64,000 nt of DNA. It comes from Paulinella micropora. Lineage: Eukaryota; Cercozoa; Imbricatea; Euglyphida; Paulinellidae. The position numbers and the translations under genes are program-made. Where the stretch lies: NCBI GenBank assembly GCA_019918135.1, contig WBZZ01006900.1, forward strand, positions 258,501 to 322,500, given 5' to 3'. Below are positions 1-10,643 of this stretch, one piece after another. Under the pieces are notes generated by a model. The model was not told the origin of the DNA and ran no database searches. It saw only the letters and a program-made list of their open reading frames with translations. How positions within the stretch are numbered: position 1 is the stretch's first letter; the number at the start of each line of letters is the position of its first letter.

Positions 1-1
1 T

Positions 2-406
2 TCTGAGGTCTTTCCAGTTTGCCGGTTTCTCTGTCGCTGTCTTCTGGTCTTGTGGTGTTTGGCTACCTCTCTGTCTCTGTTGTCGTGGTTGTTGTGTCTC
101 TGTTTCATCTTCTTCGTCTGATCCCTCCGGTGTGTCCACCTCGTGTGGTTCTCTCGGTTCTTCCATTTCTTCTGCTTTTCTCATCCTGTCTCTATCAAAA
201 CCATACTTTGTTCTTGCTTTATGGTCTTGGAAAGCATCATGAAACATATCCCTGAGTGTTGTGGTAATCCCGTAGGCATACTCCTCTATCTTGTAATAGC
301 CGCAGCTCTGTAAATCCTTTTTATTTCCGCTAAACACAGGTGTGTGAGACATTAATTGTCTCATGCTAATCGCATGGTGCCGAAATTCGTTTCCCCAGCG
401 GCTCAT
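2..406 (-). CDS. Partial retroelement gag-like ORF, open at window edge
   Basis: An uninterrupted reading frame of 135 codons starts at ATG 406-404 and runs off the left edge without a stop. The ATG lies inside GGTTATGAG, the same nine bases that follow the 5' LTR of the copia element at 9215, where they also contain the gag start; this suggests the ORF is the gag of a related minus-strand copia element. The N-terminal half is neutral (motif MSHTPVFSGNKKDL near residues 20-33), the C-terminal half is Glu/Gln/Arg-rich and probably disordered. No zinc knuckle falls inside the window. The family assignment is inference from context; the reading frame is seen directly. Confidence 0.5.
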   Translation of the reverse strand, partial: MSRWGNEFRHHAISMRQLMSHTPVFSGNKKDLQSCGYYKIEEYAYGITTTLRDMFHDAFQDHKARTKYGFDRDRMRKAEEMEEPREPHEVDTPEGSDEEDETETQQPRQQRQRGSQTPQDQKTATEKPANWKDLR

Positions 407-410
407 AACC

Positions 411-921
411 GTTGATTAGGTAATTACCCGGTCACTCACGGACCTAATACCTTTACACTCCGGTTTGCTGAGGACTCCGTTAAAAGCCACGATGCCAATC
501 GACACTTTAATTCGCAAGTAGATAGCAGAACTGACAAACTCAAAGGTAATAACGAACTGAAATAAAGTCCGCATGACTGTAATTATTACACAATGGTTAT
601 TGTCCAACCCTGAAATGCCAATATAGACCGTTACGTCCGTTACCATTATTGACTATAACTATACGGTCATTCGACTATACGAATAAATTACTTGCCTGTC
701 ACAAAGCAATTACTAACAGTAAACGTAGTTACCCTACCAACGAGCGCTTCCCGTAAGGGGGGTAACAAACTAAAAACATTATTGGCGGGTCTGTACTCTC
801 TGAAGGGAGGGCCCCAGGTCGTCGGCTCACGAGGAGCGATGAATCACCCTTCGACGCAACCACAACCAGATTTCCAATTTGGCCTCGTATTATATATAAC
901 ATATATATATAAACGTTAACA
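411..921 (-). repeat. Putative 5' LTR/leader of the edge element
   Basis: This AT-rich, gene-free stretch precedes the gag-like ORF and the GGTTATGAG primer-site candidate. On the minus strand it would begin with TGTTAACG (plus 914-921), but no second copy is in the window, so neither boundary can be verified. Otherwise nothing coding is seen. Confidence 0.25.
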
Positions 922-993
922 TAAATACTATATAAATCCTATACTATCAGTCAGAGAGATTTGTACGTGGAACGCAGTTCGGGTTCCGGGGCT

Positions 994-996
<3 letters not shown>

Positions 997-1027
<31 letters not shown>

Positions 1028-1170
1028 AGAGAAATGAGAGAGAGAAAGAGATGGAGATAGAGATAGAGAGAGGAAAAAGCAACAGAGAGACGGAGAGAGA
1101 GATGCAGAGAGAGAGAGAGAGAGGAAAAAGCAACAGAGAGACGGAGAGAAAGAGATGCAGAGAAAACTCC
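997..1170. repeat. (GA)n-rich microsatellite
   Basis: Imperfect GA repeats with two near-identical embedded blocks (GGAAAAAGCAACAGAGAGAC at about 1072 and 1123), so a ~50-bp piece has been duplicated inside the tract. The long Arg/Glu and Ser/Leu ORFs here are by-products of the repeat. Confidence 0.8.
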
Positions 1171-1517
1171 AACCCGGGAACACGAACGTACTCAGCAACG
1201 GGGCAATCAGATCGCCACTGGAAATGCAGCGTAGATCCAACATTAGAGCTCGAATATTCTTCCCCTCCCGGACTGGTCAGGATTAACTATATTACTATTA
1301 GTAGACAAGGGAGGGGGGATAGCGTAGTAAAGTCCCATCGTATGCGCGTTCGTATATCGAGCGAAATGTTGTGTCCGACAGGTCGTCGCCATTTTACCTA
1401 TATCACCCCCCTCAATATAAAGTATGCGGAAAATTACGAAGCTTGATATAAGCCACATCCGGGAGCGCAAATGAAAACGAACATAATATACTATATACCC
1501 CGTAAAATATCCGCTGC
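1171..1517 (-). other. Possible 3' LTR junction of Copia-2
   Basis: No gene is seen. On the minus strand a purine run (plus 1260-1269) is followed after a short gap by TGTTGGATC (plus 1234-1242), compatible with a polypurine tract and an LTR start just downstream of the Copia-2 pol end. A second LTR copy is missing, so this is tentative. Confidence 0.25.
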
Positions 1518-2112
1518 TCATAGCTTGAGCTCCCTTGCAAACTTAGCGAGAAATTCCTTTACCAACTTCACCGAGATTTGATCCTCCAAGTAATTTAATT
1601 TCTCGTACGTGAAATTTATCTTGGTTAATAAATCTGCGATATTATCCTCCGTTGGTACCCGGAATAATTTTACTACTCCCCTTTTGACCAACTTTTCGAG
1701 TAAGTGGTAAATTACTATCTTACGTCGATATGTTTGGTCCGTGACTCCCCAATGCTCTTTCCGACAAGATGATGGTCCCTTCATTATCTTCGAATAATGG
1801 GGTAAAACCTTTTGGGGGCAATCCGATATCACGGAGGGTCTGTCTCAGGGCAAGTAGCTCCCTGACCGCTTCGTTAGCCAATACGGTCTGTGACTCGAGG
1901 GTTGACTGTGCTATGACGGTTTGGAGTTTGGAAAACCAAGCAACCGATGCCCCATTGAGGAAGATGTATCCGGAACGGGATTTTCTCGTGGCCTTCTCCC
2001 CGGCGAAGTCTGAGTCGACGTACCCGACGAGTGGGCGCTCATCGACCAGCTTCTCTATACTGGCTATCACGGGGACACAGAGACCGTTGATCTCCATAGC
2101 CTTGCACGCGTA
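1518..2112 (-). pseudogene. Copia-2 RNase H domain (frameshifted)
   Basis: Two overlapping frames make up the RNase H that ends copia Pol. The upstream frame (to about 1720) has VGYVDSDFAGEKATRKSRSGY, with the first catalytic Asp, then the STLESQ box and the LFEDNEG box. The downstream frame (1518-1832) has VPTEDNIADLLTK, the conserved end of the domain. The two must be joined by a frameshift near 1.75-1.83 kb. Each box is a standard copia RNase H signature, so identity is sure even though the frame is broken. Confidence 0.85.
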
Positions 2113-2206
2113 AAGGCCAAATGCCTTTTCTGCGGCAGATGGGCCGCTAGCTGGTCTCCATGATTTGGGAGCCTAGGAACGCGAAACCCTTCAGACAACA
2201 TCCTAA

Positions 2207-3175
2207 CTAACCGCTCATCGCCCGTTTGAAAAACAGAGCTCTAGGAATCAGCAACCACAGAAACATCCTATGAACCATGGCATAAGATACATCTGGGGAT
2301 GGTACTTGGTGTTTTGCAGCTATGCTTAGTGGACAAATAGGAAGGCGGGTATGAGCAGCTAAGAATATGAGCATGCCGATGAGACACCTAAGATCGTACT
2401 TAAAAAGGCGATGTCCTACTTTCAGGGGTGCAGGGTTCTCAGAAGTGAAAGGGGTTTTGGCAGGCACTTCCTTTATATAATCTAACTCACCTAGGATGAG
2501 AAGTTCATATTTCCGTTGATACAATAAAATCCCTTTTTCAGACTGTACTATCTGTATGTTTTTGAACTCCGTTGCTTTCCCCAAGTTCTTACATCTGAAC
2601 CCGTGCTTCTTTAAACTATCTACTAATCCTACGTGACTAGCTTCCGTTGCTGCATGGAGTCCATCGTCAACGTGAAAGGAGAGTAGCTGGGTGGTTAGAG
2701 GGTTACTTCTGTGCTTAATAAAAGAAGCCCTATCTAAAGAGAACGAGATGAAAGCCTGTTTTTCTATCATCTCTTTCGACATCAGATCGTACCACAATCT
2801 TCCAGCTTCCGGGTGGCCGTACAGAGCTTTCTTAAGAAGCCATAGAAAACCTTCTCTTTCGAAACCCGGGGGAGGTTTGACATATATATCGTACGGCATC
2901 TTAGCGTGCAAATAAGCTGCGGCAAAGTCAATGAGCCAAAGATCAATCCCAAAGCAGGCAGCATAGGCAATGATGAGGAGGATACTAGTGCGATGATGTG
3001 CAGTGGGGGAATATGTACGTTTAGGGTCGTACTGCAACCCCGCTTTCAGGAGGTCTCCTCTCAAAGTGATCCTAGCCTTATGGTATTCATCGGTCGTACC
3101 TTGCTCTTTAACCGTGTCTATCCATTTCAGGGGGATGATAGGAGTGCCTGATCTCTTCGCTTCACTCTTTTCCAT
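2207..3175 (-). pseudogene. Copia-2 reverse transcriptase
   Basis: This ~322-codon frame is the copia-type RT. Visible motifs in order are KWIDTVKEQG and KARITLRGDL (template grip), DLWLIDFAAAYLHA (first catalytic Asp), PPPGFEREG and the LLSFHVDDGL box holding the two catalytic aspartates. The polymerase residues are kept, but the C-terminal part drifts after about 2.25 kb, and RNase H continues in another frame, so the polyprotein is broken. Confidence 0.88.
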
Positions 3176-3830
3176 TCGAATGCTTTGAGTTCTTCTTGCT
3201 GCTTGACTTCTGTCTCCCTCGCCTGCTTTCTATCTTTCGGTTTTTGCACCACGGGGAATTTCGGGACTTGTTCCGTTACCAGGCAATAATCCATCCTCTT
3301 CTCTTGCGCAGACCGAGATATGTTTAATTCTGGTTCTCCCGGGGATGACGTTCTCAAGGGAAATCTTTCCTTGTTCATGAGATCTCCAGCCCGGGGGATG
3401 CTTGTCCTTTTCAGCAGCTATCTTAAATCTCTCCTCCTCGGCATGACCGAATTCACTCACGACATTCTGGGCGTGCCAGTTCCATAATAGCCTGCTGAGG
3501 ATCTGATACAAGGGCTGGAGGTATTGCTACTCCCCCTGAAACCTCATACTTCAATATCTCAGAGTTTATTATTTTCTCCGTCACTCCGTCGTCAAACTTA
3601 ACGTTATGAGCAGGGAATCGTTTGCTTTTCCTAACTACGGGGGCAGACAGTTCAAGAGTAACTCCCTTTCGCAGGGTGGTGTCCCACTTATCCCCGTAGG
3701 TGGTTTTAGCCCACTCTTCACCGAATGCCCGTGCTGGAATCTGGATGACCTTCCTGGACAATACGAGTTTAAGTTTGGATTTTCTCCCCTCTTTCCCACT
3801 ACCTTAGCACTCTCCCCCTGACCTATACTC
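3176..3830 (-). pseudogene. Copia-2 integrase-RT linker
   Basis: Three overlapping minus-strand frames (3127-3378, 3230-3511, 3453-3761) cover the low-complexity, charged linker normally found between integrase and RT in copia Pol. Frame changes about every 250 bp show decay. The Lys/Glu-rich KQQEELKAFEW segment leads directly into RT. No catalytic motif is expected here. Confidence 0.5.
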
Positions 3831-3950
3831 CCTACACTCTTGGAAGACGGTGTAGGAGGAATGAGCTGGGGAAGGTTACTGAAATCGTGACTCGGGGGAG
3901 CGACATTTTCTCTATCGCTGTCGCTCCCAGTGACTTCCGAGTCATTTTCG

Positions 3951-5093
3951 CTATCCAGTTCTATCCGGGGCTAAAGGTGTAGTGGGGGCTTCTTGAGTAC
4001 CTTCACTGTGTGCAGTTTCTGATACTCTAAAGCTAACTTTCTTCTTGGACATGGGTGGAACAGCAAGGGGTGTGGCAGGTTCCCATTCGACCGAAAACGT
4101 ATCCCCGTCTGCTGTTCCTTCGAGGCTTTTGGATTCCTCTCGTTTTCCCAATTTCCAGACATCAAACATATTAACATCCCAGACATTACCGTGTATTACC
4201 CGTGCAATGGGATCATAAACCCGATAATATCCGGTAGTACGTTCGTATCCTAAGAAGATGACTTTCTGTCCCCTTTCGCCTTTCCCTCTCCGGGCCTTAA
4301 CTTTCATCACAGCAGCACACCCTGTGAGGCGAAGGTGATGCAAGTAAATCTTCCGGCGGTGAATGATCTCATAGGGGGACTTACCCTTAAAGGGTTCTTG
4401 GGCAATCGGGAGGAGGTTATTGATGCAAGTGGTGTTCTTCTCCATCTCCGTCCAAAACTTAGGAGGGAGTCCTGCGTCACTGAGCATAGCTCGAGCAGGT
4501 CCACCATTCGTCTGTTGGGACCTTTCTATCTTAGAAACTGCCTGTTTCTCGGCGGTAGGCGCCTCAATTAAGATAGGTTGGTTCACATCAACCCACTCCT
4601 GAAAAAATTCATACTGACCATATTCCTGATCACAAGTAATGAATTTAACCTTCCTATTTGTGTGTCTTTCAAAAAATGCAACTGCATAAGTGAAACACGG
4701 GAAAAATTCATTCTTGTGCCGTAAGTAATAGTCAAGTTCGAAATTGGATGCGAGACATTTGACCGTAAACTTGTAGTTCTTGCCGTCCCATGACATAGTA
4801 TTCCACCATCCTTGGGTATCCATAGAGAGGTGAACCCCGGCATGGCGTTCTACTATGTGATGGTTTTTGTGAAAGTGTGGTGTTCTTTTAATCTTATTAC
4901 GTAAGCAATACTTACACTTCATGATTCTCTCACGCCACCCTGCCCCCACTATCTTTACTCCCATGTAGTGAGCCATCCTCTCCATAGCTTTCACCCCTCT
5001 ATATTTACACATGCGATGAAAGACGGTTGCGTGAATGTTCTCACAGTATGTACAGGTCGGACAACGGGGTTGAGTGCTTTGAACATGTGACAA
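3951..5093 (-). pseudogene. Copia-2 integrase
   Basis: This 380-codon frame holds a GAG-pre-integrase zinc-binding region near residues 25-65 (His residues then KCKYCLRNK), followed by a DDE core: LSMDTQGWW (first Asp), FITCDQEYG (second Asp) and SKIERSQQTNGG (Glu). The copia C-terminal region follows, including LPPKFWTEM, KSPYEIIH and KVIFLGYERTTGYYRVYDP. The frame is intact through the whole domain, making this the best-preserved part of Copia-2. It would insert the cDNA into the host genome. Confidence 0.88.
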
Positions 5094-5423
5094 TCAACAT
5101 CGGGTTCGTGTGTTCTGGAAGAGTGAGTGCATATATCATCAGACCTGACTAGACAACACTCTAACCCTTGAGAACTACATTATCCTTTTTGCGTGTTTGT
5201 TTCGTACGAGAACGGATATACGACTTATTCTCCTGACATCTCCATCCGCAAATACACGGAGATTCATTGCAGTGTACTTCGGTATATATGGGGAGAACTG
5301 TTGATTGTGCAGGGTGACGTGGAGGGAGTCAGGATGAGATAGTAGATGGTGATGTCTCGCCACCATCTACTTTCACGTTCTCCAGTGGTACCGGTTCGTA
5401 TCTCTTGTTGGGGTCAAGAGGTT

Positions 5424-6344
5424 CTATACCTGGGAGTCGAACACGAACAGATTGTTGGGGAGGGACCTGCCCCTCACGACAATCTGATCCTCCTTGATGT
5501 GTATTGGTGACTTTAACATAATCACTTGGTTGTTTTGGTGGACTACTGCGAGTCCGCGTTTCAACCATGCTGAGGTTGCTACCAATCCGTAGTTCAAATG
5601 AGGATTGTACGTGGTATGTGAGTCATACACTTGCACCGGCTCTCCGTTTGCTCCCGAAAGTTGCATTAAAACTTTTCCCTTGTACTCGGTCTTAATACTA
5701 CCCTTGGCAATTTTGAACCTCTGAGGATTGTGTTTCATCCTGACGAATACGTCCTTATGGGGCGATTGAGATTCACTCACCCCATTATCGTCTACCCACA
5801 CCATCCCCGCCGTTTTCTTTTCAGGCACCTCTTTCGCATCATCCTCTCTCTCATGCATCATAATAACGCAATCTTTTTCAGGAGGTAACGGTGAAATGCT
5901 TGAGGTGGTATTGGAAGATATACTTGATCTTGAAGCTGATAGATAGCGGTCACTACCTTCTTCCCTTACGCCTAAGCGTTGTAGCATTTCCTTGTATTCT
6001 ATCAGCTGGCCTTGGAGGTGAGGGAATGAAACGATCAGTCCCCTGGCAAAGGGATCTTTCCATTTGTGTGCCATAGAGACAATAAAACTCTGGATATCTA
6101 TGTAGAGATCCATATAGAACTCGTTGACTTCCCCATTCTTCCCAGTAATGAGAGAATCCCTCACCTCCAATTCCTTCGCACCTTCGACTAGCGCTCCTAC
6201 CAATCTCTTATCTATCTCTCCAATAACTGGTATTTCTCCATTACCTCCTACGATCATCATCTTCCCCTCTTCCCATCGCCACGCAATAGAAGGGTCGTTC
6301 CTGATCCTAGCTCTTTCCAACTCTCTATCCATCCCATGGTCCAA
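5424..6344 (-). pseudogene. Copia-2 gag-pol spacer and protease region
   Basis: This 306-codon frame lies between gag and integrase. The N-terminal ~150 residues are a gag/pol spacer with no motif I know. The C-terminal half fits the copia protease fold region by its pattern (IAKG, VYDSHTTYNPHLNYGLVATS, LKRGLAVV). The expected D-S/T-G active site is not intact: the nearest candidate is DDNGVS. The protease is probably dead, or its start lies in another frame. A downstream minus-strand frame (5329-5568) overlaps the end. Confidence 0.6.
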
Positions 6345-6646
6345 CTCACATGGTGCAAGGCGTGGCGAGGTGGGGTCTATTTCCTTACACTTCCTCCTTA
6401 CTCCCCCTCTACCCCATCCTCCTCGCTCTCACTCGTCTCTTTCTTAGAGTTTGAGCGTTGTACAGATGGTTTAGAAAGAGGAACGGTATCACTATCCTGA
6501 TCATCTTCATCAGTTCTCGTCTCCCCCTCAACCCTCCCTCCCTTCTTTCCCTCTACTACACCCTCAGCGTTCTCATCCTTTTCGACATTTGGATTCGAAC
6601 GCTGTACAGATGTAGTAGAGAGTGTATGGCCTGTGGGGAGAGATGA

Positions 6647-6999
6647 TTAGGGGTGTGAACTGTGAATAGAGAAAGTTCTGTGCGATGAGGTGATAGGGGA
6701 CGACACAGACAGATTGGATGAGGTAGTGTGGGCTTTCTGCTCTACCCTAACCCACTCTCTCAGAATCCACTCCATAGGGGCTAACATCAGAGTACCTCTG
6801 AAAGACATATTCCCTCCTTTCAATTCTGCTCTGATAACGGCCAACAAATCCCTTCTCGTCTGTTCGGTGCCAACATGATGCAAACAGAAGTCACACCCAT
6901 ACGCCTCCATCCTTGTGGCACACTGACCACCTATTTTCTTTGCCCGAGCGGCCCCAACTTTCCAAGAGCACCGGACGCAATTCCCATTGAACCCCTCAC
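6647..6999 (-). pseudogene. Copia-2 Cys-rich zinc-binding domain
   Basis: The minus frame running through 6999-6830 has a dense cysteine pattern, KQCEGFNGNCVRC, then GGQCATR, then YGCDFCLHH, consistent with one or two zinc sites. An internal ATG lies at 6910, but the first cysteines lie upstream of it in the same frame, so the domain is longer than an ATG-started ORF would suggest. Its position between the gag zinc knuckle and protease matches that of the MYND finger in Copia-1. I do not recognise the exact family. Confidence 0.5.
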
Positions 7000-7133
7000 A
7001 CTGTTTTCCGGTTGAGACCGGGATAGTGCTTTAAATTTTCCTGATAGGTTGTGCCCATAAGGTGAGGAGGGGACCTCCTTCTTCCCGTAAGTGGTTTGAG
7101 GTAGTGGCACGAGATTTCATGAGGACCTTTCTG

Positions 7134-7302
7134 TAATTACTGGTTTGCTCCGGGCTTCGCCCGGAGTTAACCGCCGTTAAAGTTCCGAGGAGATGTTTCG
7201 CTTTTACGGTAGTCCGGTCGGCGCGGCGTAGCCGTGCCGGTGGAGCCGGCGCGTGTTTGATCCGGCGTCTGGTTAGGCCTAGGTTGGACAGTTGGGAAGA
7301 TC
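7134..7302 (+). repeat. Ngaro split repeat A1
   Basis: This 169-bp segment matches 20750-20918 with only two differences that I can see (T/C in the GC-rich middle, C/A near the end). It is the left terminal repeat of the split-repeat system. It holds a GC-rich palindromic part (CTCCGGGCTTCGCCCGGAG) that could form a hairpin. Confidence 0.9.
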
Positions 7303-7310
7303 TATCTTCA

Positions 7311-7904
7311 ATGCCTGCTATTGAAAAGAAAATCAAAGTTGGTAGCATTGTTTCAACTCTTGCAGCATATCACGTTCAAGACGATGACTTATTTCAAAGA
7401 TTTAGACAAAATTCTCAAACCGTACGAATCACCGGGGTCGTGATGAGTTTCACTGATAAACAGGCTACTATTCGCCTCAACATAGAGGGAAATCAATGGT
7501 CTGTGCAAGTCCTCCGTGGTTTGATTCGTATGGAAGATGAATCCAAGAAGTGGAAGTATTTGAGTGCATCAGGGGAAGTTATTTGGGACTCGAATACCGA
7601 CCAGGTTGTCGAGCTGAAGTTTACTAAGATTCCCTTGAATGCTAATGTCTCACGCGATGATTTTAAAAAGTCAATCAGAGACGTGAATGGCATTCTTGGG
7701 AATAGCAACGGTAGCAACGAGGCTAAGGCCAAGAAGCAGAAAGCCAAAGCAATTGCGACTCACCTCGAGAACTTGTACAACGCTACAAATCTGCGAAAGT
7801 TGTATAACGAATACTTTACTGATGTAAGAGAAGTCAAAGGCAATTCCAGTAAGGGGGTTGTCGCTTCAGCAATGGCATCTCAGATCGTAGACAAGGGAGT
7901 TGAG
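7311..7904 (+). pseudogene. Ngaro gag, part 1
   Basis: The reading frame starts at ATG 7311, just after repeat A1, and encodes about 198 residues before the gypsy insertion. The N-terminal ~90 residues look like a compact beta-rich domain (VRITGVVMSFTDKQATIRL); the rest is helical and basic. The frame reaches GTT GAG (7899-7904), the sequence duplicated on the far side of the insert, and past it the ORF runs into antisense gypsy DNA and stops. The product would be a nucleic-acid-binding structural protein; the assignment rests on position and on the CCCH finger encoded downstream. Confidence 0.6.
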
Positions 7905-8479
7905 AGGGCCCCATGAAGACCGGAGGAGTCCATACTTGAGAATATACCACGAACTTGGTTTAGGTGTGTTTGAAAATCGTTCGCACCAGCGGTAACGTCG
8001 TCGAGATAGGCGCCTGCAGTAGAAATAGCTGGGGGCGGCTTGTTCCAAAAGGGGAGCGGTTGGAATGACTTCTGGATTGCGCGTTGGAAATCGCCGGGGG
8101 CGCGATGTACACCTTGGGGCATAAAGTTGGGGACCAATAGACCTAGGGGGGTCCACACGACTAAAACATCTCGGCTGTCATCGTCCGGGTTCAGGCGAAG
8201 GTGCGAGAAGCCGTCTACCATGTCGATGGAGCTGAGATAGTGCCAGCCGGCGAATCGTTCTCGGTAATGATCCGGGTTCGGAAGACCTGGGACTGGGAGG
8301 TGAAGATTGTCATTGGGCATGCGGTAGTCGTAAACGTTCCGAATGTCTCGGATGACTTCCTTCACGATATCCTCGAATTTCCCGACCGGGCAACTGCGGC
8401 TCGCCCATGCGCATTGCGAGGAGGCGTAGCTCCATGTGCCAGCGAGGAGGACGTCCGTTTCATTGTCCAAGCCGAGCTT
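7905..8479 (-). mobile_element. Ty3/gypsy RT fragment inserted in Ngaro gag
   Basis: The minus strand encodes a gypsy-type RT core in one open frame (8491 to 7880): DYRMPNDNLHLPVPGLPNP, YLSSIDMVDGFSHLRL (first catalytic Asp), VPNFMPQGV, and AYLDDVTAGAN (YxDD). It is a bare internal fragment: no LTR, no RNase H, no integrase. It is flanked by GTTGAG at 7899-7904 and 8480-8485, and removing one copy plus the insert rejoins the gag frame exactly. The open frame through 575 bp suggests insertion of a fairly intact copy. Confidence 0.88.
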
Positions 8480-8485
8480 GTTGAG

Positions 8486-9112
8486 AAACAAGAGCAGAAA
8501 GACGATGACGACGATGACTTAGAGCCGGAGGCCGGTCACCCTCGAAGCAAGAAACAGAAAAAAGGCACGAAGCAAGAGATCGAACTTCAGAATGCCATCG
8601 ATGATGCTCTGCGGAAACAAGAGGAGCTGAAGGCGAAGCTTGCCAATGATCGTCAAGTTGGCAACAAAGGCAGAACTGTCCGCTTCGATGCTTCTGTGCT
8701 CTCAGAGTTGCAAGAGACCAACGAGGAGCTGGAACGCAAGATCAAGGAGGCAGCCAACGAAAAAGGTATTGACTCCTCCTCCTTGCTCACAGCACTTGGT
8801 TTTTCGATATCTGTTTCCGGAGATGAGAAGGCTAGATTGACGCAAGAGTTTCAGAGTCTGCCGGGTTCCGAAGATGTAGATTTTGACGTACTCAAAAAGA
8901 TAAAGTTGGGAAAAGAGTACATCAATCTCAAAGAGCTTCTGCTATCAAAAAAGAAAATTCTCATTGGCGAAACTCATGAGTCGGAGCCCAAATCTGTTAC
9001 GGTTGAGAAGTTCTTAGACTTAGTTCGTAGGCTCGTCGTCCTGTACTCCAGACATCATCCTCAGCACGCTGAGGACATGTGGGAGCATTACCGTTACCTC
9101 GAGCTTACGTAA
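8486..9112 (+). pseudogene. Ngaro gag, part 2
   Basis: This is the continuation of gag past the gypsy insert. It begins with an acidic run of six Asp after KQEQK, then a basic stretch (PRSKKQKKGTK), then a coiled coil (about 8570-8770) and a helical region ending in HAEDMWEHYRYLEL. The stop at 9110-9112 is probably a lesion, since neighbouring frames stay protein-like for a further ~60 nt, and the copia insertion follows at 9215. Confidence 0.6.
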
Positions 9113-9209
9113 GAAAGAACACGTTGCAGTCGACAATGAGATGGGACAAGGCAGTACGCGGTAGGAGTTCGTTAGGGCAATGACATAAAGGCACCCTTCC
9201 CTTTCTGTT
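9113..9209 (+). pseudogene. Ngaro gag remnant before Copia-1
   Basis: Short stretch between the gag stop and the target-site duplication. Frames such as KEHVAVDNEMGQ and MRWDKAVRGRSS look coding but shift and stop, so the gag middle is decayed here. Confidence 0.4.
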
Positions 9210-9214
9210 AGCTA

Positions 9215-9507
9215 CTTTACATTACAATAACGGTTAGAATAATTTCTGACAGCAGTTACTCGTGATATGACAGTTACGTCATTTATTATATGTCGATAGG
9301 ACTGATTTACCTATTATTTACGACTGACCTAATTAATGGCTTTGGCATTGTCAGCCAGTCACATGTTATGGTTTTGCCGCCTTCAGTTTGGCGGTAATAA
9401 TTTTACTCAGTAAATCTCTCACAATCTGTTCAACTGCGAACTACCAAAGTATCCCGGTCTTCAACCCGGCCTCTGTCAACTAAGCTACCGGATTTATTAA
9501 TACATTG
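9215..9507 (+). repeat. Copia-1 5' LTR
   Basis: 293 bp, matching 15525-15817 at 285 positions. The repeat starts CTTTACAT and ends ACATTG (GCATTG in the 3' copy), not the usual TG...CA, yet the edges are fixed by the 5-bp target duplication outside and by the primer site (right) inside. Confidence 0.9.
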
Positions 9508-9516
9508 GGTTATGAG
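9508..9516 (+). promoter_or_regulatory. Candidate primer-binding site
   Basis: GGTTATGAG begins at the first base after the 5' LTR. It loosely resembles the copia site complementary to initiator tRNA-Met, and the same nine bases precede the gag-like ORF at the left window edge. Confidence 0.45.
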
Positions 9517-10643
9517 TGCTTCTGCGACGAAGGATGCGGCGACTGTGAGACGCCTGCGTTCATCGATGGTATTAAGGGGAGAAGCTGGGATGACTGGTTT
9601 GCGCAGGTAAGGGCGGCTTTGTCCTCGGTCGAATGCTGGGAATATGTCGCGCCTTTGGCTGATGTACTGAGATGGCGGTCCGAGATTGAAGCTGAGCCTG
9701 CGGCGGGAGCACCGGATGCGGCTTACGGGGACCGGAAGGAGAACAAGAGAGAGGCTAAGGCGAGGGAGGCAAAGGCTCCTGCGGACGCAAAAGCTGGACC
9801 GGGGCAGGAGATGGCATTAATTTGACCATGCAACAGCGACGGAAGATCATAGCCAGAACGGCGCAGATCTTCATGTGGTTGTACAAAGCGCTAGAGTACG
9901 GATCGCCGGCGGAGAGGATTGTCCGACACTTGGTCAGAGAGCCTGCGCTGCGACCGGAGGAGCTCGTCGGCATCCTGCATCAACGCTACCAAGGGAATGC
10001 GGCCCACCAGAAGCAGAAAAGGAACAGCATCGTAAGCAACTGGCAATTCAATGCTAAAGATGATATGATGGCACAGCTGAGGGACTTTATGAGTCATTGT
10101 GAGTTCCTAGAGGATCATGGTGAACAGGTCAGTGTCACACTGCAGATGCAGTTCGTGAAGACCGCCCTGGCAAAGTGTGCAGAGAAGCATTTGTGGAAGC
10201 CGTTCTTGGATGCGCAAGTTACCAATCCATCCCTGGAATGGGACGACTTCGAAGCGGCCTTCGAAAGGAGAGTCATCGCTAATGAAGAGCAGAGGATGGC
10301 TACCAAAGAGGAGGCGGCGATGTGGGCGAACGGGCAAGCGAAAGGTGGCAAGAGCGACAAGGGGGATAAGGGCGGCAAGAGCGATAGGCCGAAGCTGGAG
10401 TGCTACAACTGTTCAAAAGGCCACAAGTACTTCAGGTGCATGGAGAAGTGTCGCATACCTGGGCACGAGCATGTAGGCAAGTCGTGCCCAACGCTCAAGG
10501 ACAGGTACCGCAAGAAAATTCCTAAGGAAGAAAAACCGAAGAAAGATGTCGCGGCAAATGGAGGGAGAGACCAAGGACGCAAAGGTTCTGGTGCCCCGAA
10601 GAACCCCCCGCCGCGGCCGTGTCGTGTATGGCGTTTGATCTAA
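9512..10643 (+). pseudogene. Copia-1 gag (frameshifted)
   Basis: Gag probably starts at ATG 9512, inside the primer site. After a few codons the frame must shift (near 9.55 kb) to reach the conserved IKGRSWDDWFAQVRAAL segment, and again near 9.82 kb to join the long frame 9822-10643. That frame has the copia gag helical core (GILHQRYQG... QLRDFMSHCEFLE) and a zinc knuckle, CYNCSKGHKYFRC, which is CX2CX3HX4C, one residue short of the standard CX2CX4HX4C; a second Cys/His cluster (CRIPGHEHVGKSC) follows. The C-terminus is basic. It would form the particle shell and bind RNA. Confidence 0.8.

Larger units (their letters stand above)
1518..7133 (-). mobile_element. Copia-2, left part (pol) of a split Ty1/copia element
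   Basis: On the minus strand the domain order is Cys-rich domain, spacer and degenerate protease, integrase, linker, RT, RNase H, which is the Ty1/copia order (integrase before RT). The gag with its zinc knuckles lies at 21.6-22.6 kb, on the far side of the Ngaro-type element, in the same orientation. The element is decayed, with frameshifts between most domains. Both LTRs are unproven: the left one would lie near 1.2 kb, and the right end is cut by a gypsy fragment near 22.59 kb. Confidence 0.75.

Noticed and set aside
19-255. Plus-strand hydrophobic ORF at the left edge
   Set aside because: It is the shadow of the longer, charged minus-strand gag-like frame.
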